Below are positions 1 to 5,985 of a stretch of 5,985 nt of DNA, in pieces. How positions within the stretch are numbered: the first letter of the stretch is position 1; every line of letters starts with the position of its first letter. The translations under genes were made by a program, and so were the position numbers. The notes under the pieces were generated by a model. It was given only the letters and a program-made list of their open reading frames with translations. It ran no database searches and was not told where the DNA came from. Source of the stretch: Gammaproteobacteria bacterium (GTDB lineage: Bacteria; Pseudomonadota; Gammaproteobacteria; SZUA-152); NCBI GenBank assembly GCA_030617485.1, contig JAUWVK010000098.1, forward strand, positions 1-5,985, written 5' to 3'.

Positions 1-332
1 CTCAACACAAGATAAGCAACGCGCAATATCACTGTCACCAACAAAATGAAAACAATATAAAGTACGGGGCCCTGCCAGGAGTCTGGAAACATGCCATTTA
101 TAACAGCTACCAGCTGCGCCGGTTTATCCAGCAAGACTTCATCTACCAACAAGGGGAACAGCAAAGGGATAGGTATGCTGGCAATTACCGCTAGAACAGC
201 CACTATGTTGGCAGCAACCAGTGTTCGCTTATGCTCAAGCGCTATGCCTATTATGTAGGCCCAGTCGTAGCCGCCAGCAGGGATTTCCTTTTGGTTTGTT
301 GCCACACTCACTTCTTGCGCGATGGAACTCAT
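1..332 (-). CDS. ABC exporter (permease/ATPase type), N-terminal part, cut by window edge
   Basis: The minus-strand frame is open from the ATG at 332-330 to the window edge, giving 110 codons without a stop. The first ~35 residues are a soluble leader (starting MSSIAQEVSVATNQK). A long hydrophobic segment follows at about residues 38-63, with the run IPIPLLFPLLVDEVLL at 53-68, and a second hydrophobic segment starts at about residue 89 and continues to the edge (PVLYIVFILLVTVILRVAYLVL region). A cytoplasmic N-terminus followed by TM1 with a PLLVDEVL-like end matches the transmembrane domain of MsbA/lipid A-exporter-like half transporters, which normally continue into an ATP-binding domain of ~580-620 residues in total. 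The ATPase part is outside the window, so the substrate cannot be told. Its start lies 49 bp after the mutL stop with no terminator between, so co-transcription is plausible. A weak GAG lies upstream of the ATG. Family call fairly sure; subfamily unknown. Confidence 0.7.
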   Translation of the reverse strand, partial: MSSIAQEVSVATNQKEIPAGGYDWAYIIGIALEHKRTLVAANIVAVLAVIASIPIPLLFPLLVDEVLLDKPAQLVAVINGMFPDSWQGPVLYIVFILLVTVILRVAYLVL

Positions 333-381
333 TCGTTACTCAAAAACCGGAAATGAAATAGAAAATAAAACGTGCAACAGA

Positions 382-2226
382 CTATTGGCCACGCATGAAT
401 AATTTATCTAACTCATCCATGTTTAACTGAACCCAGGTAGGGCGACCATGATTACACTGCCCACTGCGCTCGGTGTTTTCCATATCACGCAACAGTGCGT
501 TCATTTCGGGAAGCGTTAACATTCGATTGGCGCGCACTGAACCATGACAGGCCATAGTGCTTAATATTTCATTAATGGCTTCGCGAACACGCTGAGTTGT
601 GCCATGTGTTGCCAGGTCTGACAACACATCTCGCACCAGATTTTCCACATCCGACTCACGCAATAAACTGGGGACCTGTCGCACTGCAAGGGTTTCCGGG
701 CTAGTTGCTTCTACCACAAAACCCAGCTCTTCAAATACATCCACGAATGTTTCCGGTAGCTTTGCTTCAGTTTCATTCACGCTGATACTAATAGGAACTA
801 GCAAAGGTTGGGACTTCACACCTTCACCTTCTAGCGCCGTTTTCATGCGCTCATAGGTAATACGTTCATGGGCAGCATGCATATCCACTATGATGAGCCC
901 CTGTGCATTCTCTGCCAGAATAAAAACGCCATGGAGTTGTGCAATAGCATAACCAAGTGGAGGTGCTATCGAATCATCTTTTTCTGCTAGCTCGGCATAC
1001 GGTATGGACTGAGCCATGGTCTGGTAAGCCTGTAGCTGTTCCCGAACTGCCAGGGGTATATTGCTCTGTTGTCCGTACTTTGAAGAAAAATGTTGTGTAG
1101 AAATGTTTTGCATAACATTTTGTGCGGCGGGGGATGTCCCATTTGAAAAAGACATCGCACCGGGCAAGCCCGCGCCCTGAGAACCGGCAACGACATCATC
1201 AGCCGGCCGGGTGTCAGCAAGGGCTTTATGCAAACTGCGGAACAAAAAGTCGTGCACCATACGCCCTTCACGAAAACGAACTTCATGTTTGGTTGGATGA
1301 ACATTCACATCCACTACCGCAGGATCACATTCCAGATACAGCACATAGGCAGGATGCCGACCGTGATAAAGAACATCCTGATAGGCCTGTCGAATTCCAT
1401 GCGTGACCAGCTTATCGCGAATCATGCGGCCGTTAACGTAAAAATATTGCAGGTCAGCCTGTGAACGGGAAAAAGTTGGTAACGCTACCCATCCCCAGAG
1501 ATGCATGCCTCCTACTTTAAAGTCGATTGCCAGAGCATGTTCCATAAAAGCCTGACCACACACGTGAGCAACACGCTGCTGCCGATCGCTATCATTTTTC
1601 GCGGGCCGAAGTTTTTGCACCACACGCTGGTTATGACGCAGTGTAAACCCCACATCGAAACGACTCAGCGAAATGCGTTTAACCACTTTTTCAAGATGAG
1701 AAAATTCGGTTTTATCGGTGCGTAGAAATTTACGCCGCGCTGGTGTGTTAAAAAACAGGTCACGCACTTCAATAGTAGTGCCCTCCGGATGCGCCACAGG
1801 TTCCGGCTGGCTTGCAGTATCACCACCATCGCCGGTAACTTGCCATGCCTGTTCATCGTCACTTGTACGGGAGCGTATTTGCATACGAGAAACTGAACTA
1901 ATACTCGGTAGCGCTTCTCCACGGAAACCTAAACTGACCACCCCTTCGAGATCTTCAAAAGACTGGATCTTACTGGTGGCATGACGGCTGAGCGCCAGAG
2001 AAAAATCTTCCTTAACGATTCCACAACCATCATCGCGCAAACGAATTAATCGGGTGCCACCCTGTTCTACTTCAATGTCGATATTTTGAGCACCGGCATC
2101 AAGACTATTTTCCAGCAGCTCTTTGACCACCGCCGACGGACGTTCAACCACTTCGCCAGCAGCAATCTGGTTGGCCAGGCGGGTGGATAATTTGTGGATA
2201 CGGGGTTGGGTGGGTGTATTGCTCAT
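382..2226 (-). CDS. mutL: DNA mismatch repair protein MutL, endonuclease-motif type
   Basis: MutL links mismatch recognition by MutS to strand incision and removal. The 614-residue product is complete. The N-terminal GHKL ATPase shows [11 protein letters not shown] (20-30), [12 protein letters not shown] (35-46; E36 is the expected catalytic base, N40 the Mg ligand), DDGCGI (65-70), ATSKI (83-87) and [12 protein letters not shown] (100-111). The transducer domain has [10 protein letters not shown] (262-271) and [14 protein letters not shown] (305-318). A Ser/Gln-rich linker spans about 340-420. The C-terminal dimerisation domain carries [12 protein letters not shown] (448-459), which fits the D-x-H-A-x2-E-x4-E nuclease motif with Met in place of the usual Gln. 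It also has ACHGS (559-563) and CNHGRP (591-596), other metal-site motifs of nicking MutL proteins, and QPLLVP (473-478), a likely sliding-clamp-binding motif. E. coli MutL lacks the nuclease motifs and uses MutH, so this protein probably nicks DNA itself. The ATG start is preceded by AGGG at 4-base spacing. Confidence 0.98.
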   Translation of the reverse strand: MSNTPTQPRIHKLSTRLANQIAAGEVVERPSAVVKELLENSLDAGAQNIDIEVEQGGTRLIRLRDDGCGIVKEDFSLALSRHATSKIQSFEDLEGVVSLGFRGEALPSISSVSRMQIRSRTSDDEQAWQVTGDGGDTASQPEPVAHPEGTTIEVRDLFFNTPARRKFLRTDKTEFSHLEKVVKRISLSRFDVGFTLRHNQRVVQKLRPAKNDSDRQQRVAHVCGQAFMEHALAIDFKVGGMHLWGWVALPTFSRSQADLQYFYVNGRMIRDKLVTHGIRQAYQDVLYHGRHPAYVLYLECDPAVVDVNVHPTKHEVRFREGRMVHDFLFRSLHKALADTRPADDVVAGSQGAGLPGAMSFSNGTSPAAQNVMQNISTQHFSSKYGQQSNIPLAVREQLQAYQTMAQSIPYAELAEKDDSIAPPLGYAIAQLHGVFILAENAQGLIIVDMHAAHERITYERMKTALEGEGVKSQPLLVPISISVNETEAKLPETFVDVFEELGFVVEATSPETLAVRQVPSLLRESDVENLVRDVLSDLATHGTTQRVREAINEILSTMACHGSVRANRMLTLPEMNALLRDMENTERSGQCNHGRPTWVQLNMDELDKLFMRGQ

Positions 2227-2251
2227 TGCGCCCTATTATATCGGGGCACAA
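2226..2251 (-). promoter_or_regulatory. Inverted repeat over the mutL ribosome-binding site and start
   Basis: Read on the minus strand, TTGTGCCC (2251-2244) and GGGCGCAA (2233-2226) are complementary over 8 bases if one U-G pair is allowed, with a 10-base AT-rich loop. The right arm contains most of the AGGG ribosome-binding site and ends on the A of the mutL ATG, so an RNA hairpin here would hide the start. The one imperfect pair is U-G in the mutL transcript but would be C-A in the opposite strand. The loop also contains a perfect TATAAT (2240-2235), so the same DNA could instead be an operator around a -10 box; that promoter would start almost at the ATG, and the hexamer 17 bp upstream (TGTTCA) is a poor -35. 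What is seen is the symmetry; any function is inference. Confidence 0.35.
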
Positions 2252-2364
2252 TATAGTTGAACATGGGAATTTCCGTCTGATCGACGACTAAAGTGAGATA
2301 AATAAAATAAAAATGGCGGCATCCTTGTCACCGTGGGGATTGTTACATCGCTCTTTATATTTCG

Positions 2365-3723
2365 TTACATAACGGGGATGCGCAGAGTCTGTCCAATCTT
2401 CAGCACAGTATTAGAGGCCAGCCGGTTGGTTGAACGCAGGGTACGCTGGCTGATCTGGTATTTACTGGCAATACCGCTAAGGGTTTCACCACGACGAATG
2501 GTGTGTTTTCTATCCACCTGCGCAAGCAGCGTGCCCGGTGGCGCATTATTTCTGAAATAGCCGCGCACCCCACTCAGCATGGCGTTCGCCAGTTTGCGTT
2601 GGTGTTTTTTGCTGCGCAGATTATTCTCTTCATACTTGTTCGAAATGTAGCCTGTTTCCACCAGAATCGAAGGAATATCAGGCGCCTTTAATACTGCAAA
2701 ACCCGCCTGTTCGACCCGATTTTTGTGCACCCGGCCCATGACTTTTAACTGCTGTAAAACCTTCCCGCCAACGTCCAAACTGGCTGCTATAGAGGCGTTC
2801 CTGGACAAATCCAGCAGCACGGAACCCAGCAAATCATCTTTGTCATCCAGACTCACGCCACCAATTAAATCAGAATTATTTTCATTTTCGGCCAGCCATT
2901 TGGCAGCCTTGCTGGTGGCACTACCCTGCGATAAAACATACACCGAGGTTCCTCGCGCCCGGCCGTTACGGAAGGCATCGGCGTGGATAGAAATAAACAG
3001 ATCCGCTTTTAGCTCTCTAGCTTTTTTACGACGATCTTTGAGGCCGACAAAATAGTCACCACGGCGAATCATCACCGGGCGCATGCCACGCTCTTTCTTG
3101 ATGAGTTTTTCCAGTTCGCGAGCGATGGCCAGCACCACGTCTTTTTCGCGGGTTCCACGTCGGCCAGTAGCACCTGGATCATCACCGCCATGCCCGGCAT
3201 CAATGGCCACAATAACGTCTCGTGATGAGCCTTTGGGATCATGGGTGACCTGGCGTTTTATCTTGCGACTCTGTTTGGAGCGGACGTCCTGTAAATCGAT
3301 TACCAGACGATGGCCGTATTGCTGTGTTGGTTTCAGCAGAAAACTTTTGGGCCGAACCTTACCTTTGAGATCAAGCACCATGCGCAAATCGTTACCGTTG
3401 CGCGCCCCACTGCGCAAATCTGTCACCACGCCATCGCTGAAATTCAGCCCGACTGGCTGACGACGAAGACGAGTGTTCTGCATGTCTACCACAATGCGAT
3501 TAGGACTTCGTAACATGAAAATTTTATGATCGATAGGACCACTGATATCAAAAACTAATCGGGTATTGTCCGGGCCTGCCCACATGCGAACGCCATTCAC
3601 TGTTGCGGCCAAAGCGGTAGAGAAAAAAGCACTAAAAAACATCAGGCCAACGCTGAAAAACAACCATGCAGCAAGCTGATGGCGGGGTGAACCCGCAGTC
3701 TGGTGCAATCGAATACCTCTCAT
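2365..3723 (-). CDS. amiB: N-acetylmuramoyl-L-alanine amidase (AMIN - Amidase_3 - LysM)
   Basis: This periplasmic zinc amidase cuts the bond between MurNAc and the stem peptide to separate daughter cells. The 452-residue product begins with a signal peptide (hydrophobic core about 18-36, ending STALAA at 35-40). There is no twin-arginine pair, so Sec export is likely. An AMIN targeting domain follows at about 42-145. The Amidase_3 domain covers about 169-390, with DAGHGGDDPGA (175-185; H178), TREKDV (191-196; E193), SIHADA (245-250; H247) and SILVETGYISN (352-362; E356) as the expected zinc ligands and catalytic glutamate. Residues ~270-320 match the inserted autoinhibitory segment of AmiB/AmiC enzymes that need EnvC/NlpD-type activators. 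A LysM peptidoglycan-binding domain ends the protein (about 407-450), as in Pseudomonas AmiB but not E. coli AmiB. Start choice is uncertain: the ATG at 3723 has no ribosome-binding site, while a TTG at 3708 (codon 6) has AGAGG seven bases upstream and would give 447 residues with the signal peptide intact. The neighbour mutL supports the name amiB. Confidence 0.96.
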   Translation of the reverse strand: MRGIRLHQTAGSPRHQLAAWLFFSVGLMFFSAFFSTALAATVNGVRMWAGPDNTRLVFDISGPIDHKIFMLRSPNRIVVDMQNTRLRRQPVGLNFSDGVVTDLRSGARNGNDLRMVLDLKGKVRPKSFLLKPTQQYGHRLVIDLQDVRSKQSRKIKRQVTHDPKGSSRDVIVAIDAGHGGDDPGATGRRGTREKDVVLAIARELEKLIKKERGMRPVMIRRGDYFVGLKDRRKKARELKADLFISIHADAFRNGRARGTSVYVLSQGSATSKAAKWLAENENNSDLIGGVSLDDKDDLLGSVLLDLSRNASIAASLDVGGKVLQQLKVMGRVHKNRVEQAGFAVLKAPDIPSILVETGYISNKYEENNLRSKKHQRKLANAMLSGVRGYFRNNAPPGTLLAQVDRKHTIRRGETLSGIASKYQISQRTLRSTNRLASNTVLKIGQTLRIPVM

Positions 3724-3741
3724 AAAGCTAATTGTGCAACC

Positions 3742-3755
3742 ATATGAGAAAAAAT
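3742..3755. repeat. 14-bp direct repeat, copy next to amiB
   Basis: The plus-strand sequence ATATGAGAAAAAAT is identical to 3847-3860. The two copies begin exactly 105 bp apart, close to ten helical turns, and both lie in the AT-rich stretch between tsaE and amiB. This copy is in the amiB leader, about 20-35 bp before the ATG. It may be a protein-binding site or simply low-complexity A-tract sequence. Confidence 0.5.
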
Positions 3756-3767
3756 CAAGTTTTTTCT
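3747..3767. repeat. A/T-tract inverted repeat in the amiB leader
   Basis: AGAAAAAA (3747-3754) and TTTTTTCT (3760-3767) are perfect 8-base arms around a 5-base centre TCAAG. It partly overlaps one copy of the 14-bp direct repeat. As RNA the stem is almost all A-U and weak, so bent A-tract DNA is as likely as a hairpin. It lies between the likely amiB promoter and the amiB start. Confidence 0.4.
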
Positions 3768-3808
3768 TTATTTACATTAAGATAGGAGGCAAACCTAGCG
3801 TTGTTTTG

Positions 3809-3818
3809 AGATATATCT
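3809..3818. repeat. Short palindrome AGATATATCT
   Basis: This is a perfect 10-bp palindrome in the tsaE-amiB gap, just downstream of the likely amiB -10 box in the direction of transcription. It would cover the region a few bases past the expected transcript start (about 3827), where an operator could act. In such AT-rich DNA it may arise by chance. Confidence 0.2.
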
Positions 3819-3833
3819 TACAAGCCTATAGTT

Positions 3834-3839
3834 ATTATA
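3834..3839 (-). promoter_or_regulatory. Candidate amiB -10 box
   Basis: The minus strand reads TATAAT, a perfect sigma-70 -10 hexamer, 110 bp upstream of the amiB ATG. The matching -35 region is poor (CATTTT or ATTTTT at 16-17 bp spacing), so activation by a bound factor or an UP-like A/T tract would have to help. The box overlaps the TATAAG/CTTATA palindrome and abuts one copy of the 14-bp direct repeat. A start near 3827 would leave a leader of about 100 bases. Confidence 0.35.
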
Positions 3840-3849
3840 AGAGCTTATA
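3836..3849. repeat. Palindrome TATAAG-AG-CTTATA over the amiB -10 region
   Basis: Perfect 6-base arms with a 2-base centre. It overlaps the candidate -10 box (3834-3839) and the first bases of the 14-bp repeat copy at 3847-3860. Its placement over a promoter suggests a possible operator, but no known regulator box is recognised. Confidence 0.3.
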
Positions 3850-3860
3850 TGAGAAAAAAT
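3847..3860. repeat. 14-bp direct repeat, copy next to tsaE
   Basis: The plus-strand sequence ATATGAGAAAAAAT is the same as 3742-3755. This copy lies just past the tsaE stop and occupies the spacer and -35 area of the candidate amiB promoter. It also supplies the T-run of the weak terminator-like hairpin after tsaE, which gives its A/T tract another explanation. Confidence 0.5.
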
Positions 3861-3879
3861 GGCGTCTTTTTAACCATTT
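3854..3879 (-). terminator. Weak terminator-like hairpin at the end of tsaE
   Basis: On the minus strand AAATGG (3879-3874) and CCATTT (3862-3857) form perfect 6-base arms around an 11-base loop that contains the tsaE stop codon, and the run of T continues to 3854. The shape is that of an intrinsic terminator, but the stem has only two G-C pairs, so termination would be weak or partial. If it works, amiB needs its own promoter, which fits the TATAAT just downstream. Confidence 0.3.
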
Positions 3880-4352
3880 ACACTATTAATCCATTGGTTA
3901 CGCCCACCTTCTCCGGACTCAATCAGCACATTACGCCCAGCCCCCGCGTAATGGATCCGTACATGAACATCCGCTTTGGGCAACATACCCGCCCCCCTTT
4001 CAGGCCACTCCACAAATAGAATGGCATCAGCAGACAAGTAATCACGAATACCCAAAAATTCCAGCTCTTCCGGATCCGCCAGACGATACAGGTCAAAATG
4101 GTAGGCAGCCCTGTCACCTTCTAGTTCATAGGGTTCAACCAAAGTATAGGTAGGACTTTTGACCCGCCCGGTGACACCCAGGGACTGCAATATACTGCGA
4201 GTCAGGGTCGTTTTACCGGCACCAAGTTCACCGTGGAGGTGAATTATGCAGCCGTCGGTTTTGGGTAATGCTTTGGCAATTTGCTGGCCGAGCTTGAGCA
4301 TTGCGGCTTCATCTGCCACATCGAACTCCAGCGAATCCTTCAGGGTCCCCAT
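3870..4352 (-). CDS. tsaE: tRNA t6A37 biosynthesis ATPase TsaE
   Basis: TsaE is the small ATPase that works with TsaB and TsaD to put threonylcarbamoyl on A37 of ANN-decoding tRNAs in the cytoplasm. With the ATG at 4352 the product has 160 residues, close to the family's ~150-160. The Walker A loop is GELGAGKTT (41-49). SPTYTLV (66-72) is the conserved switch segment, HFDLYRL (85-91) the Walker-B-like strand, and VEWPER (114-119) the family signature near the end of the ATPase core. The start was chosen because the nnrD stop and this ATG overlap as TAATG, indicating translational coupling. The frame stays open upstream for another 33 codons to 4451, but that stretch is Gly/Arg-rich, matches nothing in the family and only shadows the end of nnrD. 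The C-terminal ~20 residues (after about 140) are poorly conserved. Known as yjeE in E. coli, in the same place. Confidence 0.96.
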   Translation of the reverse strand: MGTLKDSLEFDVADEAAMLKLGQQIAKALPKTDGCIIHLHGELGAGKTTLTRSILQSLGVTGRVKSPTYTLVEPYELEGDRAAYHFDLYRLADPEELEFLGIRDYLSADAILFVEWPERGAGMLPKADVHVRIHYAGAGRNVLIESGEGGRNQWINSVNG

Positions 4353-5170
4353 TAACCTAACAACCGCCGTATAAAGGGACACAAATCCGACGCCAATAAA
4401 CCCCGCTGCCCCTCTTCCGCGGCCAAATCTCCCGCCCGAGCATGCAAACACACACCCAGTCGCGCAGCCTGGCTGAGCGATACACCCTGAGCAAGTAAGC
4501 CGGCTATCACCCCCGTCAGCACGTCACCCATACCACCAGTGGCCATGCCGGGATTGCCCTCTTTGCAAATACCAACTACCCCATCACTGTTTACCACCAA
4601 AGTACCTGCACCTTTAAGCACCACGACCCCACCATATTTTTTCTGGAGCCCCACGGCAGCAACAATTCGGTCAGATTGCACGTCTTCCACAGTCTGATCC
4701 AGCAAACGGGCTGCCTCACCCGGATGTGGCGTTAAAACCCAGTTGTCTTTTTTCATTGGTTCCGCGGCGAGTAAATTCAGGGCATCGGCATCCACCACCA
4801 TGGGCAAATGACTCTGCAGTAAAATACTCAGGAGAGACTGGGCCCACGGACTCTGTCCCAGCCCCGGACCGACAGCCACCACGCTGGCGCGTTTCAACAT
4901 GGGTAGTAGATCAGCTATATTTTCTACACCCTGGCACATCAATTCGGGAACCGCCGCACTGATAATCGCAGCATGGTCTTTGCGGGTTGCCACACTCACC
5001 AGACCAGCGCCCGCGCGCGCAGCTGCTTCGCCCGCAAGGCATGCAGCACCAGACATACCAGATTCACCACCCACCACCAGCACATGACCAAAATGGCTTT
5101 TGTCATCTGTTGGTTTACGCGGCAACTCACGGCCCAAAATGTCTTGCAGATTGTCACATAAGGGTTTCAT
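4352..5170 (-). CDS. nnrD: ADP-dependent (S)-NAD(P)H-hydrate dehydratase, stand-alone
   Basis: This enzyme repairs damaged NADH and NADPH by removing water from the S-hydrate, using ADP as phosphate-bond source. The 272-residue product is a complete YjeF C-terminal (ribokinase-fold) domain. GHVLVVGGE (28-36) begins the core, GPGLG (101-105) and DADALN (127-132) line the active site, [12 protein letters not shown] (146-157) is the family signature, LKGAGT (185-190) follows, and [16 protein letters not shown] (205-220) is the nucleotide loop with the expected catalytic D216. In E. coli the homologue (Nnr, yjeF) has an epimerase domain fused to the N-terminus; here it is absent and queG lies directly upstream. 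I take ATG 5170 as the start. A TTG at 5203 would add 11 residues with no family similarity and would overlap queG. No clear ribosome-binding site precedes either. The stop overlaps the tsaE start by one base. Confidence 0.95.
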   Translation of the reverse strand: MKPLCDNLQDILGRELPRKPTDDKSHFGHVLVVGGESGMSGAACLAGEAAARAGAGLVSVATRKDHAAIISAAVPELMCQGVENIADLLPMLKRASVVAVGPGLGQSPWAQSLLSILLQSHLPMVVDADALNLLAAEPMKKDNWVLTPHPGEAARLLDQTVEDVQSDRIVAAVGLQKKYGGVVVLKGAGTLVVNSDGVVGICKEGNPGMATGGMGDVLTGVIAGLLAQGVSLSQAARLGVCLHARAGDLAAEEGQRGLLASDLCPFIRRLLG

Positions 5171-5179
5171 CAATATATG
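5151..5179 (+). promoter_or_regulatory. Candidate queG promoter inside nnrD
   Basis: TTGTCA (5151-5156, one mismatch to the -35 consensus) and TATATG (5174-5179, a 4-of-6 -10 box) are separated by exactly 17 bp. Transcription would begin near 5186, only a few bases before the queG ATG at 5189, giving a nearly leaderless message unless translation starts further in. The -35 lies within the first codons of nnrD on the other strand. Confidence 0.3.
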
Positions 5180-5188
5180 ATAGCGGCT

Positions 5189-5985
5189 ATGGGTAACACA
5201 CAAAAGCCATCATCTCAGAAACACCCTCATAATTATAAAGGACATGATATTTCTGTATTGGCAAATAATATTAAGCAATGGGGAAAAGAGCTGGGATTTC
5301 AGCACGTCGGGTTTTGCGATACCCATCTGGAAGAAGCTGAAAGCCATTTACTCAACTGGCTCCAGGCGGGTTATCACGGCAACATGGAATACATGGCCCG
5401 CCACGGCAGCAAACGCAGCCGACCGGATGAACTCGAGCCCGGCACGATTAGTGTTATTAGCGTGCGCATGGATTACCTGCCTGCCGAAGATGACAATCCT
5501 GAACACATCCTCAACAACCCGAAACAGGCGTATGTTGCCCGCTACGCTCTGGGACGTGATTACCACAAACTGATACGTCGGCGGCTGCAAAAACTCGCCA
5601 CACGCATTGAAAAAGAAATTGGAAACTTTGGTTATCGGGTGTTTACTGACAGCGCGCCAGTTTTAGAAAAAGCTCTGGCCGAAAAAGCCGGCCTTGGCTG
5701 GATTGGAAAACACAGCAATCTACTGGCAGAACAAACTGGCTCCTGGTTTTTTCTGGGTGAAATCTATACGGATATTCCACTGCCCACTGAGATACCATCC
5801 ACAAACCACTGCGGCACCTGCACATCCTGTATCGATATCTGCCCAACAAAAGCTATTGTTGCACCTTATAAAGTAGATGCTCGCTTATGTATTTCTTATC
5901 TTACGATTGAGTTGCGCGAATCCATTCCGGTTGAACTTCGTCCACTGATTGGCAATCGTATTTATGGCTGCGATGACTGCCAACT
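5189..5985 (+). CDS. queG: Epoxyqueuosine reductase QueG, C-terminus cut by window edge
   Basis: QueG performs the last step of queuosine synthesis, reducing epoxyqueuosine in tRNA to queuosine with cobalamin and two [4Fe-4S] clusters. The window holds 265 codons of a protein usually ~350-390 long. Recognisable blocks are IKQWGKELGF (28-37), YHGNMEYMARHG (62-73), YALGRDYHKLIR (119-130), FTDSAPVLEKALAEKAGLGW (152-171) with the conserved Asp154, and GKHSNLL (173-179). The ferredoxin motif C208-x2-C211-x2-C214-x3-C218-P follows, and NRIYGCDDCQ (256-265) begins the second cluster site. The start is uncertain: ATG 5189 (or 5177) adds ~14 residues relative to E. coli QueG and has no good ribosome-binding site. 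A clear AAAGGA at 5237-5242 points to the in-frame ATT at 5249, a rare start codon, which would make the N-terminus slightly short. Divergent from nnrD, as in other gammaproteobacteria. Confidence 0.97.
   Translation, partial: MGNTQKPSSQKHPHNYKGHDISVLANNIKQWGKELGFQHVGFCDTHLEEAESHLLNWLQAGYHGNMEYMARHGSKRSRPDELEPGTISVISVRMDYLPAEDDNPEHILNNPKQAYVARYALGRDYHKLIRRRLQKLATRIEKEIGNFGYRVFTDSAPVLEKALAEKAGLGWIGKHSNLLAEQTGSWFFLGEIYTDIPLPTEIPSTNHCGTCTSCIDICPTKAIVAPYKVDARLCISYLTIELRESIPVELRPLIGNRIYGCDDCQ

Noticed and set aside
987..1304. Second minus-strand frame of 105 codons inside mutL, and several plus-strand frames between 599 and 1984
   Set aside because: They are shadows of mutL in other frames, with no recognisable domain and no ribosome-binding site; mutL is continuous and fully conserved across them.
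2298..2332. Possible amiB terminator: GGTG/CGCC stem followed by a T-rich run on the minus strand
   Set aside because: The stem is only four pairs, one of them G-U, with a 10-base loop; the T-rich run alone is not convincing.
3784..3789. Perfect AGGAGG on the plus strand in the tsaE-amiB gap
   Set aside because: No start codon with a usable open frame follows at the right spacing (TTG at 3801 meets a stop two codons later), so it is not a ribosome-binding site for a small gene.
4353..4451. 33-codon N-terminal extension of tsaE ([12 protein letters not shown]...)
   Set aside because: It overlaps the end of nnrD in another frame, is Gly/Arg-rich and unlike TsaE, and the TAATG overlap at 4352 gives a normal-length protein.
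5177..5203. nnrD promoter with TTGTGT and TATCAT on the minus strand
   Set aside because: Spacing is only 15 bp and both hexamers are imperfect; it would also put the transcript start on the ATG. Too weak to list.
5244..5573. Plus-strand open frame of 109 codons whose ATG sits right after AAAGGA
   Set aside because: It lies in a different frame inside queG, the ribosome-binding site is only one base from the ATG, and its translation has no family character, while the queG frame is unmistakable.

Overview
This window is a conserved housekeeping neighbourhood of a gammaproteobacterium. The order queG (divergent) / nnr / tsaE / amiB / mutL is the one known from Escherichia and Pseudomonas (yjeS-yjeF-yjeE-amiB-mutL). 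Base composition is balanced, with no insertion sequence, CRISPR array, RNA gene or phage feature that I can see. MutL carries a D-x-H-A-x2-E-x4-E endonuclease motif and AmiB carries a C-terminal LysM domain. Both fit a Pseudomonas/Cellvibrio/Oceanospirillum-like lineage better than the enterics, but this placement is inference; no species is named.

Layout from left to right. Positions 1-332 (minus) hold the N-terminal 110 codons of an ABC-type exporter that runs off the left edge. Positions 382-2226 (minus) are mutL. Positions 2227-2364 are a 138-bp gap with an inverted repeat over the mutL start. Positions 2365-3723 (minus) are the cell-wall amidase amiB. Positions 3724-3869 are an AT-rich gap with a likely amiB promoter and several short repeats. 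Positions 3870-4352 (minus) are tsaE, joined to nnrD (4352-5170, minus) by a one-base TAATG overlap. Positions 5189-5985 (plus) are queG, diverging from nnrD and cut by the right edge. No stretch over 300 bases lacks a gene.

Functionally the genes are unrelated housekeeping jobs that travel together: two tRNA modification enzymes (QueG for queuosine, TsaE for t6A), nicotinamide cofactor repair (NnrD), septal peptidoglycan splitting (AmiB), mismatch repair (MutL) and an exporter. nnrD-tsaE are clearly translationally coupled. amiB and mutL have leaders long enough for their own promoters. The exporter follows mutL by 49 bp with no visible terminator and could be co-transcribed with it.

I found no convincing new biological system. 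The points worth a second look are local: NnrD lacks the epimerase half that is fused to it in E. coli; an ABC exporter sits where miaA/hfq usually follow mutL; an inverted repeat covers the mutL start; a 14-bp direct repeat lies 105 bp apart upstream of amiB; and the divergent nnrD and queG starts are only 18 bp apart, so their promoters must lie inside each other's coding sequence.
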